NCBI RefSeq assembly: GCF_027912515.1
Contig: NZ_CP115464.1
Location: forward strand, 1,178,001 to 1,242,000
Length of the DNA: 64,000 nucleotides
Source of the DNA: Brevundimonas sp. NIBR10
GTDB taxonomy: Bacteria; Pseudomonadota; Alphaproteobacteria; Caulobacterales; Caulobacteraceae
Direction: 5' to 3'
The position numbers and the translations under genes are program-made. Shown here piece after piece: positions 48,049 through 56,808 of the stretch. The notes below the pieces were generated by a model. It had not been told where the DNA came from. It did not search any database and saw only the letters and a program-made list of their open reading frames with translations. Positions within the stretch are counted from its first letter, which is position 1. Every line of letters starts with the position of its first letter.

Positions 48049-49017
48049 TCAGGCCCCCGCCCCGCCGATGAAGTCGTCGTGCAGGGCCAGCACCGCATCG
48101 AACACATGATCGACGCTCAGGTCCTCGATCGGGGCGAACTGGCCGCGCGTCTCGTTGGAGGCGACGGTGCGGGTGCGCGGGCCCCAGGGGCCGTACAGCC
48201 ACCATTCGGTCGGGCCGAACAGACCCAGTGTCGGTCGACCGAGGGCAGCGGCGACGTGCATCAGGCCGGAATCGTTGCCGACGAACAGGGCTGCTCGATC
48301 GATCGCGGCGGCGGAGGCCAGGATGTCGCCCTTGCCGACGAAGTCGATGGCGCGGTCTCCGGCCGTCTCGAGGGCCGAGGTCGCGGGCGGGCGGTCGCCG
48401 GGCCCGCCGACGGGCATGAAGCGCCAGCCGTCGAAGCGCGGCTCGGCCATCAACCGCGCCACCAGTTCGCCCCAGCGCTCGGCGGGCCAGCTCTTGCCGG
48501 GCTGGTGGGCGATGGGGGCGAGGGCGAGGATGGGGCCGGGCCCCGGGCCCATCGCCAATTGCGGGTCGATGACGGCGGCGGCCTGCGCGCGCGCCTGAGC
48601 GTCCAGCCAGATCTCCGGGTCGAGCGGTGTGGACGATCCCATCAGGCGCGAGACCATTTCGACCTTGCGCAGGCCCGTCTCCCAGGACCGGTTGTAGACC
48701 ACGCGCCGCTTCGCCGGGATCAGGTAGCTGAGCGCCGATCCCCGGATGTCGATGACCAGGTCCCAGCGGGTGCCGACGACCTGTTTCCACAGATCGAGCC
48801 AGTGTCCGGCGGCCTTCTTCTTGTCGAGGATGATGGTGCGGACGACCCCGGGGGCGGAGCGGAAGAAGGGGGCGGGAGGGCGACCGGCCGCGACGGTGAT
48901 CCGGGCGCCCGGCAACTGGCGGCCGATCTCGCGGATGATCCCGGACGAGATCACGCAGTCGCCGATCCGGTTGGAGGTCACGAACAGGACTATCGGTGCG
49001 CGGGGGGTTACGGGCAT
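48049..49017 (-). CDS. Glycosyltransferase family 9 (heptosyltransferase-like)
   Basis: The start at 49017 gives 322 residues; the ORF reaches 49053. The N-terminal IVLFVTSNRIGDCVISSGIIREIGRQLP is the GT9 acceptor-site pattern, and the C-terminal LFVGNDSGLMHVAAALGRPTLGLFGPTEWWLYGPWG with the S/T-G-x-x-H-x-A-A helix is the ADP-heptose-type donor site. GT9 enzymes add heptose or similar sugars to LPS core or other glycans. It is divergent from the alpha/beta hydrolase gene by 62 bp and 171 bp after infC on the same strand. No other LPS gene is adjacent, so acceptor and donor remain open. Confidence 0.88.
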   Translation of the reverse strand: MPVTPRAPIVLFVTSNRIGDCVISSGIIREIGRQLPGARITVAAGRPPAPFFRSAPGVVRTIILDKKKAAGHWLDLWKQVVGTRWDLVIDIRGSALSYLIPAKRRVVYNRSWETGLRKVEMVSRLMGSSTPLDPEIWLDAQARAQAAAVIDPQLAMGPGPGPILALAPIAHQPGKSWPAERWGELVARLMAEPRFDGWRFMPVGGPGDRPPATSALETAGDRAIDFVGKGDILASAAAIDRAALFVGNDSGLMHVAAALGRPTLGLFGPTEWWLYGPWGPRTRTVASNETRGQFAPIEDLSVDHVFDAVLALHDDFIGGAGA

Positions 49018-49079
49018 GGTGCGCTCATACGCGAGCCGCGACCGGATCGCCAACCGCGCCGAACTGGACAGGACCCGAC

Positions 49080-49838
49080 TTGACCGACGCCGACAACGAC
49101 GACGCCCACCGCTTTATCCGCCGGCCGGACGGCGAGACCCTGGCCTACAAGCAGGTCTCGGGGGAGGGGCCGACGGTGATCTGGATCGGCGGGTTCCGGT
49201 CCGACATGGAGGGAACCAAGGCGCTGGCGCTTGAGGCGGCGGCGAAGGCGCGGGGCTGGGCCTTCCTGAGGTACGACCATTTCGCCCATGGCCGGTCCAG
49301 CGGCGACTGGAAGGCGGCGACCATCGGGCGGTGGCGCGAGGATGCGGTGGCGGTGATCGACAGTATCCCGGGGCCGGTGGTTCTGGTCGGATCGTCGATG
49401 GGGGGATGGATCGCCCTGCTGGCAGCCTTGGCGAGGCCGCAGGCTGTGGCGGGGCTGGTGCTGGTCAATCCGGCCCAGGATTTCACCGAGCGGCTGATGT
49501 GGCCGGGGCTGGCGGATCATGAGCGGCAGGCGATCCTGAGGGATGGTGAGACCGTGGTGGTCGAGGAAGGGCTGGGCACCTATGCCCTGACCCGGACCAT
49601 GTTCGAGGAGGCCAAGGCCTGGATGCTGCTGGACGGGCCCATCGGGATCACGGTGCCGGTTCATATCCTTCAGGGTCGGGCCGATGCGACCGTGCCCTGG
49701 ACCCATGCGATCGAACTGGTCGAGCGGCTGACGGGCGGGGATGTGCGGCTGGACCTGATCGAGGGCGGGGATCACCGGCTGTCGACCCCCGCCGATCTTG
49801 AACGGCTGGTCCTGGCGGTGGACGTGATCAGAGGGTGA
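49080..49838 (+). CDS. Alpha/beta hydrolase (ABHD10/esterase-like)
   Basis: A TTG at 49080 with AGGA 8 bases upstream is the best start; the ATG at 48996 would overlap the divergent gene. The 252-residue protein shows the hydrolase fold: VIWIGGFRSDMEGTKA with the oxyanion strand, nucleophile S106 in LVGSSMGGW, acid D in GRADATVPW and His in GGDHRLS near residue 234. The order and the short lid region resemble ABHD10-type carboxylesterases or palmitoyl thioesterases. Its 3' end overlaps the convergent oxidoreductase gene by 11 bp. Confidence 0.85.
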   Translation: MTDADNDDAHRFIRRPDGETLAYKQVSGEGPTVIWIGGFRSDMEGTKALALEAAAKARGWAFLRYDHFAHGRSSGDWKAATIGRWREDAVAVIDSIPGPVVLVGSSMGGWIALLAALARPQAVAGLVLVNPAQDFTERLMWPGLADHERQAILRDGETVVVEEGLGTYALTRTMFEEAKAWMLLDGPIGITVPVHILQGRADATVPWTHAIELVERLTGGDVRLDLIEGGDHRLSTPADLERLVLAVDVIRG

Positions 49839-50853
49839 TCTCACGACGTTCGCGGGCGCTGCGCAGGCCGGCGTCGATGACGCGCATGGTGAGCAGGGCC
49901 TCTTCGGGCGGGACCGGGTTGGGACCCTCGCCCCGCAGGGCGGCGGCGATCCCGGCGTAGTAGTCGAGATAGTTTCCAGCCGGGCCGGGGGCGGGAAACC
50001 GCGCGAAGGTCTCGCCGTCGACGAAGGTCGCAGGGTTGGGGTCGAGGCCCCAGCCGGGGGCACCGGGGATCATGCCGGATTTCGACTGATCCTCCTGGGT
50101 GTCGAGGCCGGATTTGAGCCAGGACCCCTTCGTGCCGTGGACGGCGAAGCGGACGTCGGGGGCGGCGGCGACCATGGCGGCGTTCAGCACGACGCGTCGG
50201 TCCGGATAGCGCAGCACGGCATGGACCCAGTCAGGGGTCAGGCCGCCGGGGCGCTGGATGGCCATGTCGCAAGTTACGGCTTCGGGTGCGCCGAACAGCA
50301 CCAGCATCTGGTCGATCAGATGGGGGCCGAGGTCCAGCCAGACGCCGTCGCCGTCGTTCTCGCGCCAGCGGTCGCGGACCAGGGGGCGGTGGCGATCGTA
50401 GCGGCTCTCGACCGTCACGATGTCGCCGAGGCGTCCCGAGGCGATCTCGGCCCTCAGCGCCAGGAAGTCGGCGTCCCAGCGGCGGTTCTGGAAGACCGAC
50501 AGCAGAAGGCCGGTCTGCGCGGACAGGGCGACCAGGCGTTCGGCGTCGGCCAGGGTGGTGGCGAAGGGTTTATCGACGACGACCGCCTTGCCCGCGTTGA
50601 GCGCGGCCTCGGCCTGGGGCGCGTGCAGGACGTCGGGCGTGGCGAGGACGACGAGGGCGATGTCGGGGTCGACGAGGACGGTCTCGAAATCGGGCACGAC
50701 CCGGACGTCCGGGTAGACGGCGCGGACGTCGTCCGGGCGGCGACTGACGATGGTGAGGAGGTTGAGGTCGGGGCAGGCGGCGACCAGCGGGGCGTGGAAA
50801 GTCTTCCCGGCGTTGCCGAAACCGATGACGGCGGTGTTGATCGGGGCGGTCAT
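49828..50853 (-). CDS. Gfo/Idh/MocA-family oxidoreductase
   Basis: The 341-residue NAD(P)-dependent enzyme has a Rossmann start (INTAVIGFGNAGKTFHAPLVAACPDLNLLTIVSRRPDDV, residues 5-43), then LVVLATPDVLHAPQAEAALNAGKAVVVDKPFATTLADAERL with DKPF in place of the usual EKP and its active-site Lys. The substrate domain has GDGVWLDLGPHLIDQMLVLFG with the G-x-x-x-D-x-G-x-H motif. The family acts on sugars, inositols or related polyols. Substrate is unknown. It overlaps the convergent hydrolase by 11 bp. Confidence 0.9.
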   Translation of the reverse strand: MTAPINTAVIGFGNAGKTFHAPLVAACPDLNLLTIVSRRPDDVRAVYPDVRVVPDFETVLVDPDIALVVLATPDVLHAPQAEAALNAGKAVVVDKPFATTLADAERLVALSAQTGLLLSVFQNRRWDADFLALRAEIASGRLGDIVTVESRYDRHRPLVRDRWRENDGDGVWLDLGPHLIDQMLVLFGAPEAVTCDMAIQRPGGLTPDWVHAVLRYPDRRVVLNAAMVAAAPDVRFAVHGTKGSWLKSGLDTQEDQSKSGMIPGAPGWGLDPNPATFVDGETFARFPAPGPAGNYLDYYAGIAAALRGEGPNPVPPEEALLTMRVIDAGLRSARERREITL

Positions 50854-50867
50854 TCTTATTTTTTCCT

Positions 50868-51014
50868 TCGCCCATAGGGAGAAGGTGGCCGCGAAGCGGA
50901 CGGATGAGGGCTTCCGCCCTCAACGGTTCGCACCGTAAACCCTCACCCTTTCGCGCCTGGACGACGGCTTCGCCGCCGTGCGCTCAAGCCCTCTCCCGAC
51001 GGGAGAGGGGACCT
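50868..51014. repeat. Fold-back element between oxidoreductase gene and nrdB
   Basis: Ends such as TCGCCCATAGGGAGAAGG and CTCTCCCGACGGGAGAGG are roughly complementary, with inner arms carrying GGATGAGGGCTTCCGCCC and CCCTCACCC. It fills most of the 163-bp gap downstream of nrdB and might terminate it. Confidence 0.55.
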
Positions 51015-51017
51015 ACA

Positions 51018-52064
51018 TCACCCCGCCACCATGCTCATGTCGCGGCGGGCCAGCAGCTTGTCGAACTCTCCCCAGACGCCGTCGGCGCCGTGCCAGGCGC
51101 CGGTGGTGGCGGCTTTCGAGTATTCGGTGGCGCGGGCCTCGAAGAAGTTGGCGTGTTCGACGCCCGAGAGCAGCGACTGCAGCCAGGGCAGGGGGTTTTC
51201 CTTGACGCCGTAGAGCTCGGGCAGTTTGAGCTGGCGCAGGCGCCAGTCGGCGATGAAGCGGATGTAGGACTTGATGTCCTCGGGCGTCATGCCGTTGATC
51301 TCGCCGGCCTCGAAGGCCAGGTCGATGAACTTGTCCTCCAGCCCCACCACGGTCTCGCAGCACTGGACGATGTCGTCGGCCACGGCCTTCGTCACCACGC
51401 CCGTTTCCTTGTTGAAGGCATGGTACAGTTTGATGATGCCGTCGCAGTGCAGGCTCTCGTCGCGCACCGACCAGCTGACGATCTGGCCCATGCCCTTCAT
51501 CTTGTTCTGGCGCGGGAAATTCATCAGCATGGCGAAGCTGGCGAACAGCTGCAGCCCCTCGGTGAAGCCGCCGAACATGGCGAGCGTCCGGGCGATGTCG
51601 GCCTCGGTGTCCACGCCGAAGGTCTGCATGAAGTCATGCTTGTCGCGCATGGCCTCGTATTCCATGAAGGCCCCGAACTCGCTCTCGGGCATGCCGATGG
51701 TTTCCAGCAGCAGGGCGTAGGCCGCGATGTGGATCGTCTCCATGTTGGCGAAGGACGACAGCATCATCTTCACCTCGGTCGGTTTGAACACCCGACCGTA
51801 TTTTTCCATGTAGTTGTCGGCGACCTCGATGTCGGACTGGGTGAAGAAGCGGAAGATCTGCGTCAGCAGATTGCGCTCCTTGTCGTTCAGGTTCGCCGCC
51901 CAGTCCTTGCAGTCCTCGCCCAGCGGCACCTCTTCGGGCATCCAGTGGACCTGCTGCTGCTTCTTCCACATGTCGAACGCCCACGGATAGCGGAACGGCT
52001 TGTAGGCCGCCGAGGGGGTCAGCAGGCCGGGGGTTCCGGGACGGATGATGGCGTGGGCGTTCAT
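51018..52064 (-). CDS. nrdB: Ribonucleoside-diphosphate reductase, beta subunit
   Basis: NrdB carries the di-iron tyrosyl radical used by NrdA to make dNTPs. It has 348 residues of the class I R2 fold. Iron ligands and radical region are visible: SQ-DIEVADNYM (about residue 92), the E-T-I-H-I-A-A-Y segment near 112-119 whose Tyr aligns with the radical Tyr122 of E. coli, EYEAMRDKH, and DESLHCDGI near 224-232 holding the distal Glu and His. nrdA is not in the window. The leader of about 165 bp contains an NrdR-box-like site and a CtrA-type TTAACCAT half-site. Confidence 0.95.
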   Translation of the reverse strand: MNAHAIIRPGTPGLLTPSAAYKPFRYPWAFDMWKKQQQVHWMPEEVPLGEDCKDWAANLNDKERNLLTQIFRFFTQSDIEVADNYMEKYGRVFKPTEVKMMLSSFANMETIHIAAYALLLETIGMPESEFGAFMEYEAMRDKHDFMQTFGVDTEADIARTLAMFGGFTEGLQLFASFAMLMNFPRQNKMKGMGQIVSWSVRDESLHCDGIIKLYHAFNKETGVVTKAVADDIVQCCETVVGLEDKFIDLAFEAGEINGMTPEDIKSYIRFIADWRLRQLKLPELYGVKENPLPWLQSLLSGVEHANFFEARATEYSKAATTGAWHGADGVWGEFDKLLARRDMSMVAG

Positions 52065-52141
52065 GCGACAGGCACCGGACTGGGATCGAGGAGAGGACTG
52101 GACCTATCCAAGCCCAGAATCGACCTGAAGGCTATCCCTAG

Positions 52142-52175
52142 ATGGTTAACGATCCCCAGCATCAACATCTTGTGT
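52142..52175 (-). promoter_or_regulatory. Candidate nrdB control sites (CtrA-like half-site and NrdR-box-like element)
   Basis: On the minus strand TTAACCAT (52142-52149) matches the CtrA half-site, and ACACAAGATGTTGATG (52160-52175) matches the core positions of the NrdR consensus acaCwAtATaTwGtgt with several mismatches. A GAATC methylation site is at 52117. Only one NrdR-like box is seen, whereas NrdR usually needs two. Confidence 0.35.
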
Positions 52176-52230
52176 CGAACAGGGGATGGTTTTGCCACCG
52201 TGACAGGATCTCGGGTGACGGACAGTGACA

Positions 52231-52821
52231 TCAGTCGGGCGCGGAACCCTGTTCCTTTCGCTCGGCCTCGGCGTCCAGCGCCTCCCTGAGACGGTGGAGA
52301 TAGGCCGCCCGGACATGGTCGATCTGGCGGAAGGCCGTGCTGTCGCTGTCGAGGCGGCCGGTCGAGCGTTCGACCATCTGGGCCAGACGCATCCAGACCA
52401 TGGCCTGTTGCGGCTGGTCGATGGCGGCGTTCTCCGCGGCCTGACGGAAGGCGAAGCGGTGCAGGGCGCGGGCGTCCGGATTGAACAGCAGGCCGAAGCG
52501 CGAGGTCGACTCGGCCTCGTCGACCTCCTCCAGGGCAGGGTCCATCTCCATTTCCTGGTCCTTGGTGGGGATCCCGGCCATCCAGGGTGGCGGGGGAGCC
52601 ACACGGCCGGGCGTGAAATCGGCGCGTCGCCACCCCTCGATCGCCGCGCGTCGCCGGATGTGGCGAACGCTCACGCCGTAGCGTTCGGAGAGGACCGGCG
52701 CGCTGACACCGGTCAGGAAGTCCGCCCGGACGCAGGCCCAGGCTTCGGGGGTGAGGCGGGTGTGGGTTCGCTGTCTGTCATCCGGCAAGTCTAGGGCCAG
52801 TTCCAACCCAGGCGCGTTCAA
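52231..52821 (-). CDS. Hypothetical protein with homeodomain-like helix-turn-helix
   Basis: No ATG is well placed. A TTG at 52821 gives 196 residues and avoids overlap with the palindrome at 52839-52876, while the open frame reaches 53058. The region LTPEAWACVRADFLTGVSAPVLSERYGVSVRHIRRRAAIEGWRR is a clear helix-turn-helix of the homeodomain-like type (a resolvase- or terminase-small-subunit-like fold). The C-terminal half is helical and charged (HRFAFRQAAENAAIDQPQQAMVWMRLAQMVER; DHVRAAYLHRLREALDAEAERKEQ). It lies upstream of nrdB on the same strand. I do not recognise the family, and regulation by it is only possible. Confidence 0.6.
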   Translation of the reverse strand: MNAPGLELALDLPDDRQRTHTRLTPEAWACVRADFLTGVSAPVLSERYGVSVRHIRRRAAIEGWRRADFTPGRVAPPPPWMAGIPTKDQEMEMDPALEEVDEAESTSRFGLLFNPDARALHRFAFRQAAENAAIDQPQQAMVWMRLAQMVERSTGRLDSDSTAFRQIDHVRAAYLHRLREALDAEAERKEQGSAPD

Positions 52822-52838
52822 CGGGGTCTGTGGCGATG

Positions 52839-52876
52839 CAATCCCTTGTGCGGCAAGGGATTGGGCCGTCGAGGTT
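52839..52876. repeat. Palindromic intergenic repeat, copy 2
   Basis: Arms CAATCCCTT and AAGGGATTG around loop GTGCGGC, then TCGAGGTT. It matches 14573-14610 in arms, loop style and downstream octamer. Confidence 0.65.
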
Positions 52877-53056
52877 CGCAACCTGGGACGGCTGGACAAG
52901 CCGAGCGACCCGATGCCGGGACGTCGTGCGGCCGATTGCCAAACCCGGGCGGGATGTTCAGATGCCGGGATCGATGGTCCTCGCCGGATACGCCATGCGC
53001 GCCCTTTTTCCCGCCCGGATATCCGCCCTGGCCGTGGCCTGCCGAGGCGCGGGATC

Positions 53057-53707
53057 ATGACCTATGTCGTGTACGGGGCCTCGGGGTCCGGTTCGATGCC
53101 GGTTGAGGCGGCGCTGACCCTGATGAAACAGCCGTTCTCGGTCGTCGAGGCCGTGACCTGGGAAGGCGACGCCGAGCGGGACAAGGTCGCGGTCGTCAAT
53201 CCGATGCGCCAGATCCCCGCCCTGGTCACACCGGAGGGCGACACGATCACCGAGAGCGCCGCCATCCTGCTGTGGCTGACCGAGCGGCACCCCGAGGCGC
53301 GGCTGGCGCCGCCGCCCGGCGATCCGATTCGGGGCCAGTTCCTGCGCTGGATGACGTTCATCCCTGCGGCGATCTATTCGATGTACTGGGTGCGGGATGT
53401 GCCGTCGCGGCTGGTCGGGGACGATGGTCCGGCGCAGACGGTGCTCCTGCAGCGGACCGCCGCCCGCATCGCCGAGTGCTGGGGGGTCATGGAGAGCCAG
53501 CTGGAGCCCGGCCGTTTCCTGCTGGGTGCGGAACCGACCGTGCTGGACCTCTATGTGACGGTCGCCAGCCGATGGACACCGCGCCGCCGGCGTTTCGCCG
53601 AGGTGGCGCCGCGCATGGCCGAGGTGGTGCGCCGGGTCGACGCCCTGCCGGAGCTGGCCGACTTCTGGGCGGCGCGCTGGCCCTTCGCTGCGGGGGAGGA
53701 CCGATGA
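53057..53707 (+). CDS. Glutathione S-transferase family protein
   Basis: The 216-residue protein has an N-terminal thioredoxin-like domain (MTYVVYGASGSGSMPVEAALTLMKQPFSVVEAVTWEG) with the usual cis-Pro region NPMRQIPALVTPEGDTITESAAILLWLTERHP, where E-S-A contacts glutathione. The C-terminal helical domain ends in PTVLDLYVTVASRW and ALPELADFWAARWPF. The catalytic Ser/Tyr is most likely Ser11 or Ser13. It is a general detoxification enzyme type without known substrate. Its stop overlaps the NUDIX start by 4 bases (ATGA). Confidence 0.9.
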   Translation: MTYVVYGASGSGSMPVEAALTLMKQPFSVVEAVTWEGDAERDKVAVVNPMRQIPALVTPEGDTITESAAILLWLTERHPEARLAPPPGDPIRGQFLRWMTFIPAAIYSMYWVRDVPSRLVGDDGPAQTVLLQRTAARIAECWGVMESQLEPGRFLLGAEPTVLDLYVTVASRWTPRRRRFAEVAPRMAEVVRRVDALPELADFWAARWPFAAGEDR

Positions 53708-54207
53708 CGGGCCCGTACTGCTACGACTGGCCACGCCCGGCCGTGACGGCCGACATCGCCGTGATCGAGGTTCGCGAGGGGTGCCCCTCCATTCTCCTGA
53801 TCCGGAGGCGTCATGCGCCGTTCGCCGGCGCCTGGGCCCTGCCCGGAGGGTTCCTGGACGACGGCGAGACGCTGGAGGCGTGCGCAGCGCGAGAACTTAA
53901 GGAGGAGACCGGTCTGGCGGCGAACGGGCTCAGCCTGGTCGGGGTCTACAGCGCGCCGGGACGGGATCCGCGCGGACAGACGGTGACGGCCGCCTATCTC
54001 GTCGGGGTCTCGGGCGAGGTGAAGGCCGGCGACGACGCGGTGGACTGTCGATGGTTCTCGCTGGACGCCTTGCCTGAACTGGCCTTCGATCACGATCGGA
54101 TCATCGAGGACGCCATCCAGGCGCGCGGGCTCTGGGCCATGGACCGCCCTGTCCGACGCCCGTTCGTAGATCCCCGCTGCAATCGCAAAGGAGTTCGTCG
54201 CCCGTGA
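53704..54207 (+). CDS. NUDIX hydrolase
   Basis: The 167-residue pyrophosphohydrolase has a perfect NUDIX box at about residues 49-71: G-x5-E-x7-R-E-L-x-E-E-x-G-L in GGFLDDGETLEACAARELKEETGL. W-A-L-P-G-G-F precedes it, and the C-terminal DDAVDCRWFSLDALPELAFDH is like ADP-ribose or NADH pyrophosphatases. It overlaps both neighbours (4 bases with the GST, GTGA with the channel), so the three are one coupled unit. Substrate is not determinable. Confidence 0.9.
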   Translation: MTGPYCYDWPRPAVTADIAVIEVREGCPSILLIRRRHAPFAGAWALPGGFLDDGETLEACAARELKEETGLAANGLSLVGVYSAPGRDPRGQTVTAAYLVGVSGEVKAGDDAVDCRWFSLDALPELAFDHDRIIEDAIQARGLWAMDRPVRRPFVDPRCNRKGVRRP

Positions 54208-54578
54208 AACTGCTGATCCGCGCCACCAACAGCATTCTGGAACTGCTGCTGCTCTATATGGCCATACTGGCCGGATGCGCGGGGCTGTATGCCCTGTTCG
54301 AGGCCAAGTCCTTCGGCGACGCCCTGTGGTGGGCGGCGGTGACGGCAACGACGACGGGATATGGGGACATCTATGCGACCACCGTGGGCGGGCGGATCGT
54401 GACGGTGGTGCTGATGCACGTGACCCTGCTGTTCATCCTGCCGCTGCTGATCGGGCGGATCATTGGGACGCTGATCGAGGACCAGCATAAGTTCACCGAC
54501 GAGGAACAGCGTCAGCTTCTGGCCGACATCGCCTTCATCAAGGCGCGGCTGGCCGAGGAGGACGGGCCGAAGGCCTGA
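54204..54578 (+). CDS. Small two-helix potassium channel (ion_trans_2 type)
   Basis: The 124-residue membrane protein has one pore unit: helix about residues 8-30 (NSILELLLLYMAILAGCAGLYAL), pore loop with the K+ selectivity filter TTTGYGD (49-55), and second helix about 62-88 (GGRIVTVVLMHVTLLFILPLLIG). A short charged C-terminal coil follows (EDQHKFTDEEQRQLLADIAFIKARLAEE). It is a KcsA-like minimal subunit that would form a tetramer. Start is GTG, with AAAGGAG upstream, overlapping the NUDIX stop. It is convergent with the kinase gene, 6 bp apart. Confidence 0.88.
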   Translation: MKLLIRATNSILELLLLYMAILAGCAGLYALFEAKSFGDALWWAAVTATTTGYGDIYATTVGGRIVTVVLMHVTLLFILPLLIGRIIGTLIEDQHKFTDEEQRQLLADIAFIKARLAEEDGPKA

Positions 54579-54584
54579 TCGCGA

Positions 54585-56708
54585 TCAGGCGGCCTCGGCC
54601 TCGGCTTCCGCTGCCTCGGGCGCGCAGAGCAGCCGCTCCATGGCGGTATAGAGGGCGTGGTGCGAAATGGGCTTGGCAAGGTGGGCGTCCATGCCGGCGG
54701 CCAGGCAGCGGGCGGCATCCTCGGGCATGGCGTCGGCGGTGACGGCCAGGATGGGAACGCCGCTGCCCGTCGCCCGGATCGCCCGGGTCGCGGCCAGGCC
54801 GTCGACGCGCGGCATCCGCACATCCATCAGGATCAGGTCGAAGGGCTGGGTGGCGGCCATGTCGATGGCTTCGTCGCCGTCGCAGGCCTCGACGACCTCG
54901 CAGCCGACGGCGGTCAGCATCAGGCGGGCGACCTCGCGGTTGGCCGGATGGTCGTCGACCACCAGGATACGGGGCGGAGAGCCCTCGTCCCGCTCGGCGC
55001 GGGCGTCTGCGTGGTTCGCCATGGCCTCCGGCGCGGCAGGGGCCAGGGGCAGCCGCAGGGTGAAAGTCGCGCCCTCGCCGGGGTGGCTGTCGATCACGAC
55101 GTCGCCCCCCATCAGCTCGGCCTGACGCTTGACCAGGGTCAGGCCGATGCCGGCGCCGATATGGGCGCGGCTGATCGAATCGTCGCCCTGGACGAAGGGA
55201 TCGAACAGGCGGGGCGCGGCGATAGGGTCGAAGCCCTTGCCGGTGTCGGAGACGGCGATCAGGACCTGACCGTCGATCCGGTCGGCCAGGATGCGGACGC
55301 CGCCGTGGTCGGTGAACTTGACGGCATTGCCGATCAGGTGATGCAGGGCCTGACGCAGGCGACGCGGGTCGCCGATCACGGGGGCCAGGGCGTCGGGGCG
55401 GACCTCGACGCTCAGGGTCAGGCCCTTGTCGGCGGCCTCGATGCGGCTGGGGGCCGCCGCCGTGTCGATGACCTGGAGCAGGGACAGCGGTGTCATGTTG
55501 AGCACGTCGTCGCCGCGCGAGATTTCGAGAACGTCCTCGACGAGCATCAGCAGGGCGTCGCCCGAACGCTGGATGTGACCCAGGTGGGACACGGCGTCCA
55601 GGTCCATGCCGGGGCGGCGCGCCAGGACCTCGGCATAGCCGGTGACGCTGTTCAGGGGGGTGCGCATCTCGTGGCTCATCAGGGCCAGGAAGCGGGACTT
55701 GGCGGCATCGGCCTGTTCGGCGCGGCGGCGGGCGGCGTGAGCGGCCTCGGTCCGGGCCTTGAGGCACTGGATCAGGCGGCGGCGTTCCGACATGACCGCC
55801 GAGACGGGCAGGGCCGTGACCAGAACCCCCAGCAGGAACACATAGTAGATGTTCAGCTGGCGCAGCAGGGCCGGTCGGTCGGACAGTTCCGGCAGTTCGG
55901 CGAGCCGCGACAGGGTGCCGGGGCCGTGGCCTGACAGAGTCCCTGTGGCAGCGATGACGGCCACGCCGATGACGGCTCCCGCGACCCAGGACGGGGGCGT
56001 CCGGAAGGCGACCAGCAGCAGGAAGGGGAAGATCAGGAATGCGGCCGGCACGTAGTTCTGGAAGAAGATACCGGCCGTCACCAGCATCAACAGAGCGATT
56101 AGCAGCGATGCCTCGGCCGGAGAGGCCGGGGCCGTCGAGCGGAACCGGTGCGCCTTGGCGATCAGCAGCAGGGCCGGCGCCACCATCAGCAGGCCCAGGG
56201 TCTCCATGACGAAGAAGCGCTGGGCCATGAACGCCAGGGTGCTCACGGGGAACCGGAAGGTCGCCGCAGCCACGCCGATGGAAATCACCGTGGACAGCAG
56301 GACGGCGGGCACCACGGCCAGGAAGGCGAAACGCCACAACCGCTTGGGCCGTCGAATGTCGAGCGCCGCGCCGCAGACGCGCCGGGCGATGACGGCCGCC
56401 ACCAGGACCTCGCCCATGTTCATGACGGCGTTCAGCCACCAGAAGGGCGCGATGTCCCCGCGAACCACGTTGCCGATCAGGTTGATGACGAGGCAGGCGG
56501 CCAGGACCTGGATCGCACGGCGACGGTGAAGATGCAGGGCGGCGGCCAGCATCACCCCGTTGGCGGGCCAGATGACCACCGCATCAAAGGTGCGTGCGCT
56601 CCAGATCCCGAAGACAAGGCAGAGTACGAAGAGGGCGACGTAGATCAGCGCATGCGGGCCCGAAGCCTGTCCCGCATCATGCCTGAATAGTCGCCAGCGA
56701 CCGTGCAT
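54585..56708 (-). CDS. Hybrid histidine kinase with MASE1 sensor and receiver domain
   Basis: The start at 56708 has GAGGGGG upstream; the frame extends to 56918. The 707-residue protein has an N-terminal MASE1-like membrane sensor with about eight helices (20-300). It is followed by a coiled linker, the HisKA domain with phospho-His H346 in SHEMRTPLN, an HATPase with N-box NAVKFTDH, G1 DTGKGF and G2 GAGIGLT, and a C-terminal receiver with VVDDHPANREVARLML and phospho-acceptor D629 (LILMDVRMP), T and K following (AVTADAM...AKP). No separate response regulator is adjacent. The signal is unknown. Confidence 0.93.
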   Translation of the reverse strand: MHGRWRLFRHDAGQASGPHALIYVALFVLCLVFGIWSARTFDAVVIWPANGVMLAAALHLHRRRAIQVLAACLVINLIGNVVRGDIAPFWWLNAVMNMGEVLVAAVIARRVCGAALDIRRPKRLWRFAFLAVVPAVLLSTVISIGVAAATFRFPVSTLAFMAQRFFVMETLGLLMVAPALLLIAKAHRFRSTAPASPAEASLLIALLMLVTAGIFFQNYVPAAFLIFPFLLLVAFRTPPSWVAGAVIGVAVIAATGTLSGHGPGTLSRLAELPELSDRPALLRQLNIYYVFLLGVLVTALPVSAVMSERRRLIQCLKARTEAAHAARRRAEQADAAKSRFLALMSHEMRTPLNSVTGYAEVLARRPGMDLDAVSHLGHIQRSGDALLMLVEDVLEISRGDDVLNMTPLSLLQVIDTAAAPSRIEAADKGLTLSVEVRPDALAPVIGDPRRLRQALHHLIGNAVKFTDHGGVRILADRIDGQVLIAVSDTGKGFDPIAAPRLFDPFVQGDDSISRAHIGAGIGLTLVKRQAELMGGDVVIDSHPGEGATFTLRLPLAPAAPEAMANHADARAERDEGSPPRILVVDDHPANREVARLMLTAVGCEVVEACDGDEAIDMAATQPFDLILMDVRMPRVDGLAATRAIRATGSGVPILAVTADAMPEDAARCLAAGMDAHLAKPISHHALYTAMERLLCAPEAAEAEAEAA

Positions 56709-56808
56709 TCGGCCCCCTCGACCGCAGTTCTTGAGACTACCGTCGCACGAGAAGGTTAAATTTCGGATGCCGAACCCGGAAGCTTTGCCTTGGGGCCGCT
56801 GACCGGGC

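Noticed and set aside
47476..49083. 535-codon plus-strand frame across infC and the GT9 gene
   Set aside because: It spans two real minus-strand genes and has low-complexity product; a GC shadow.
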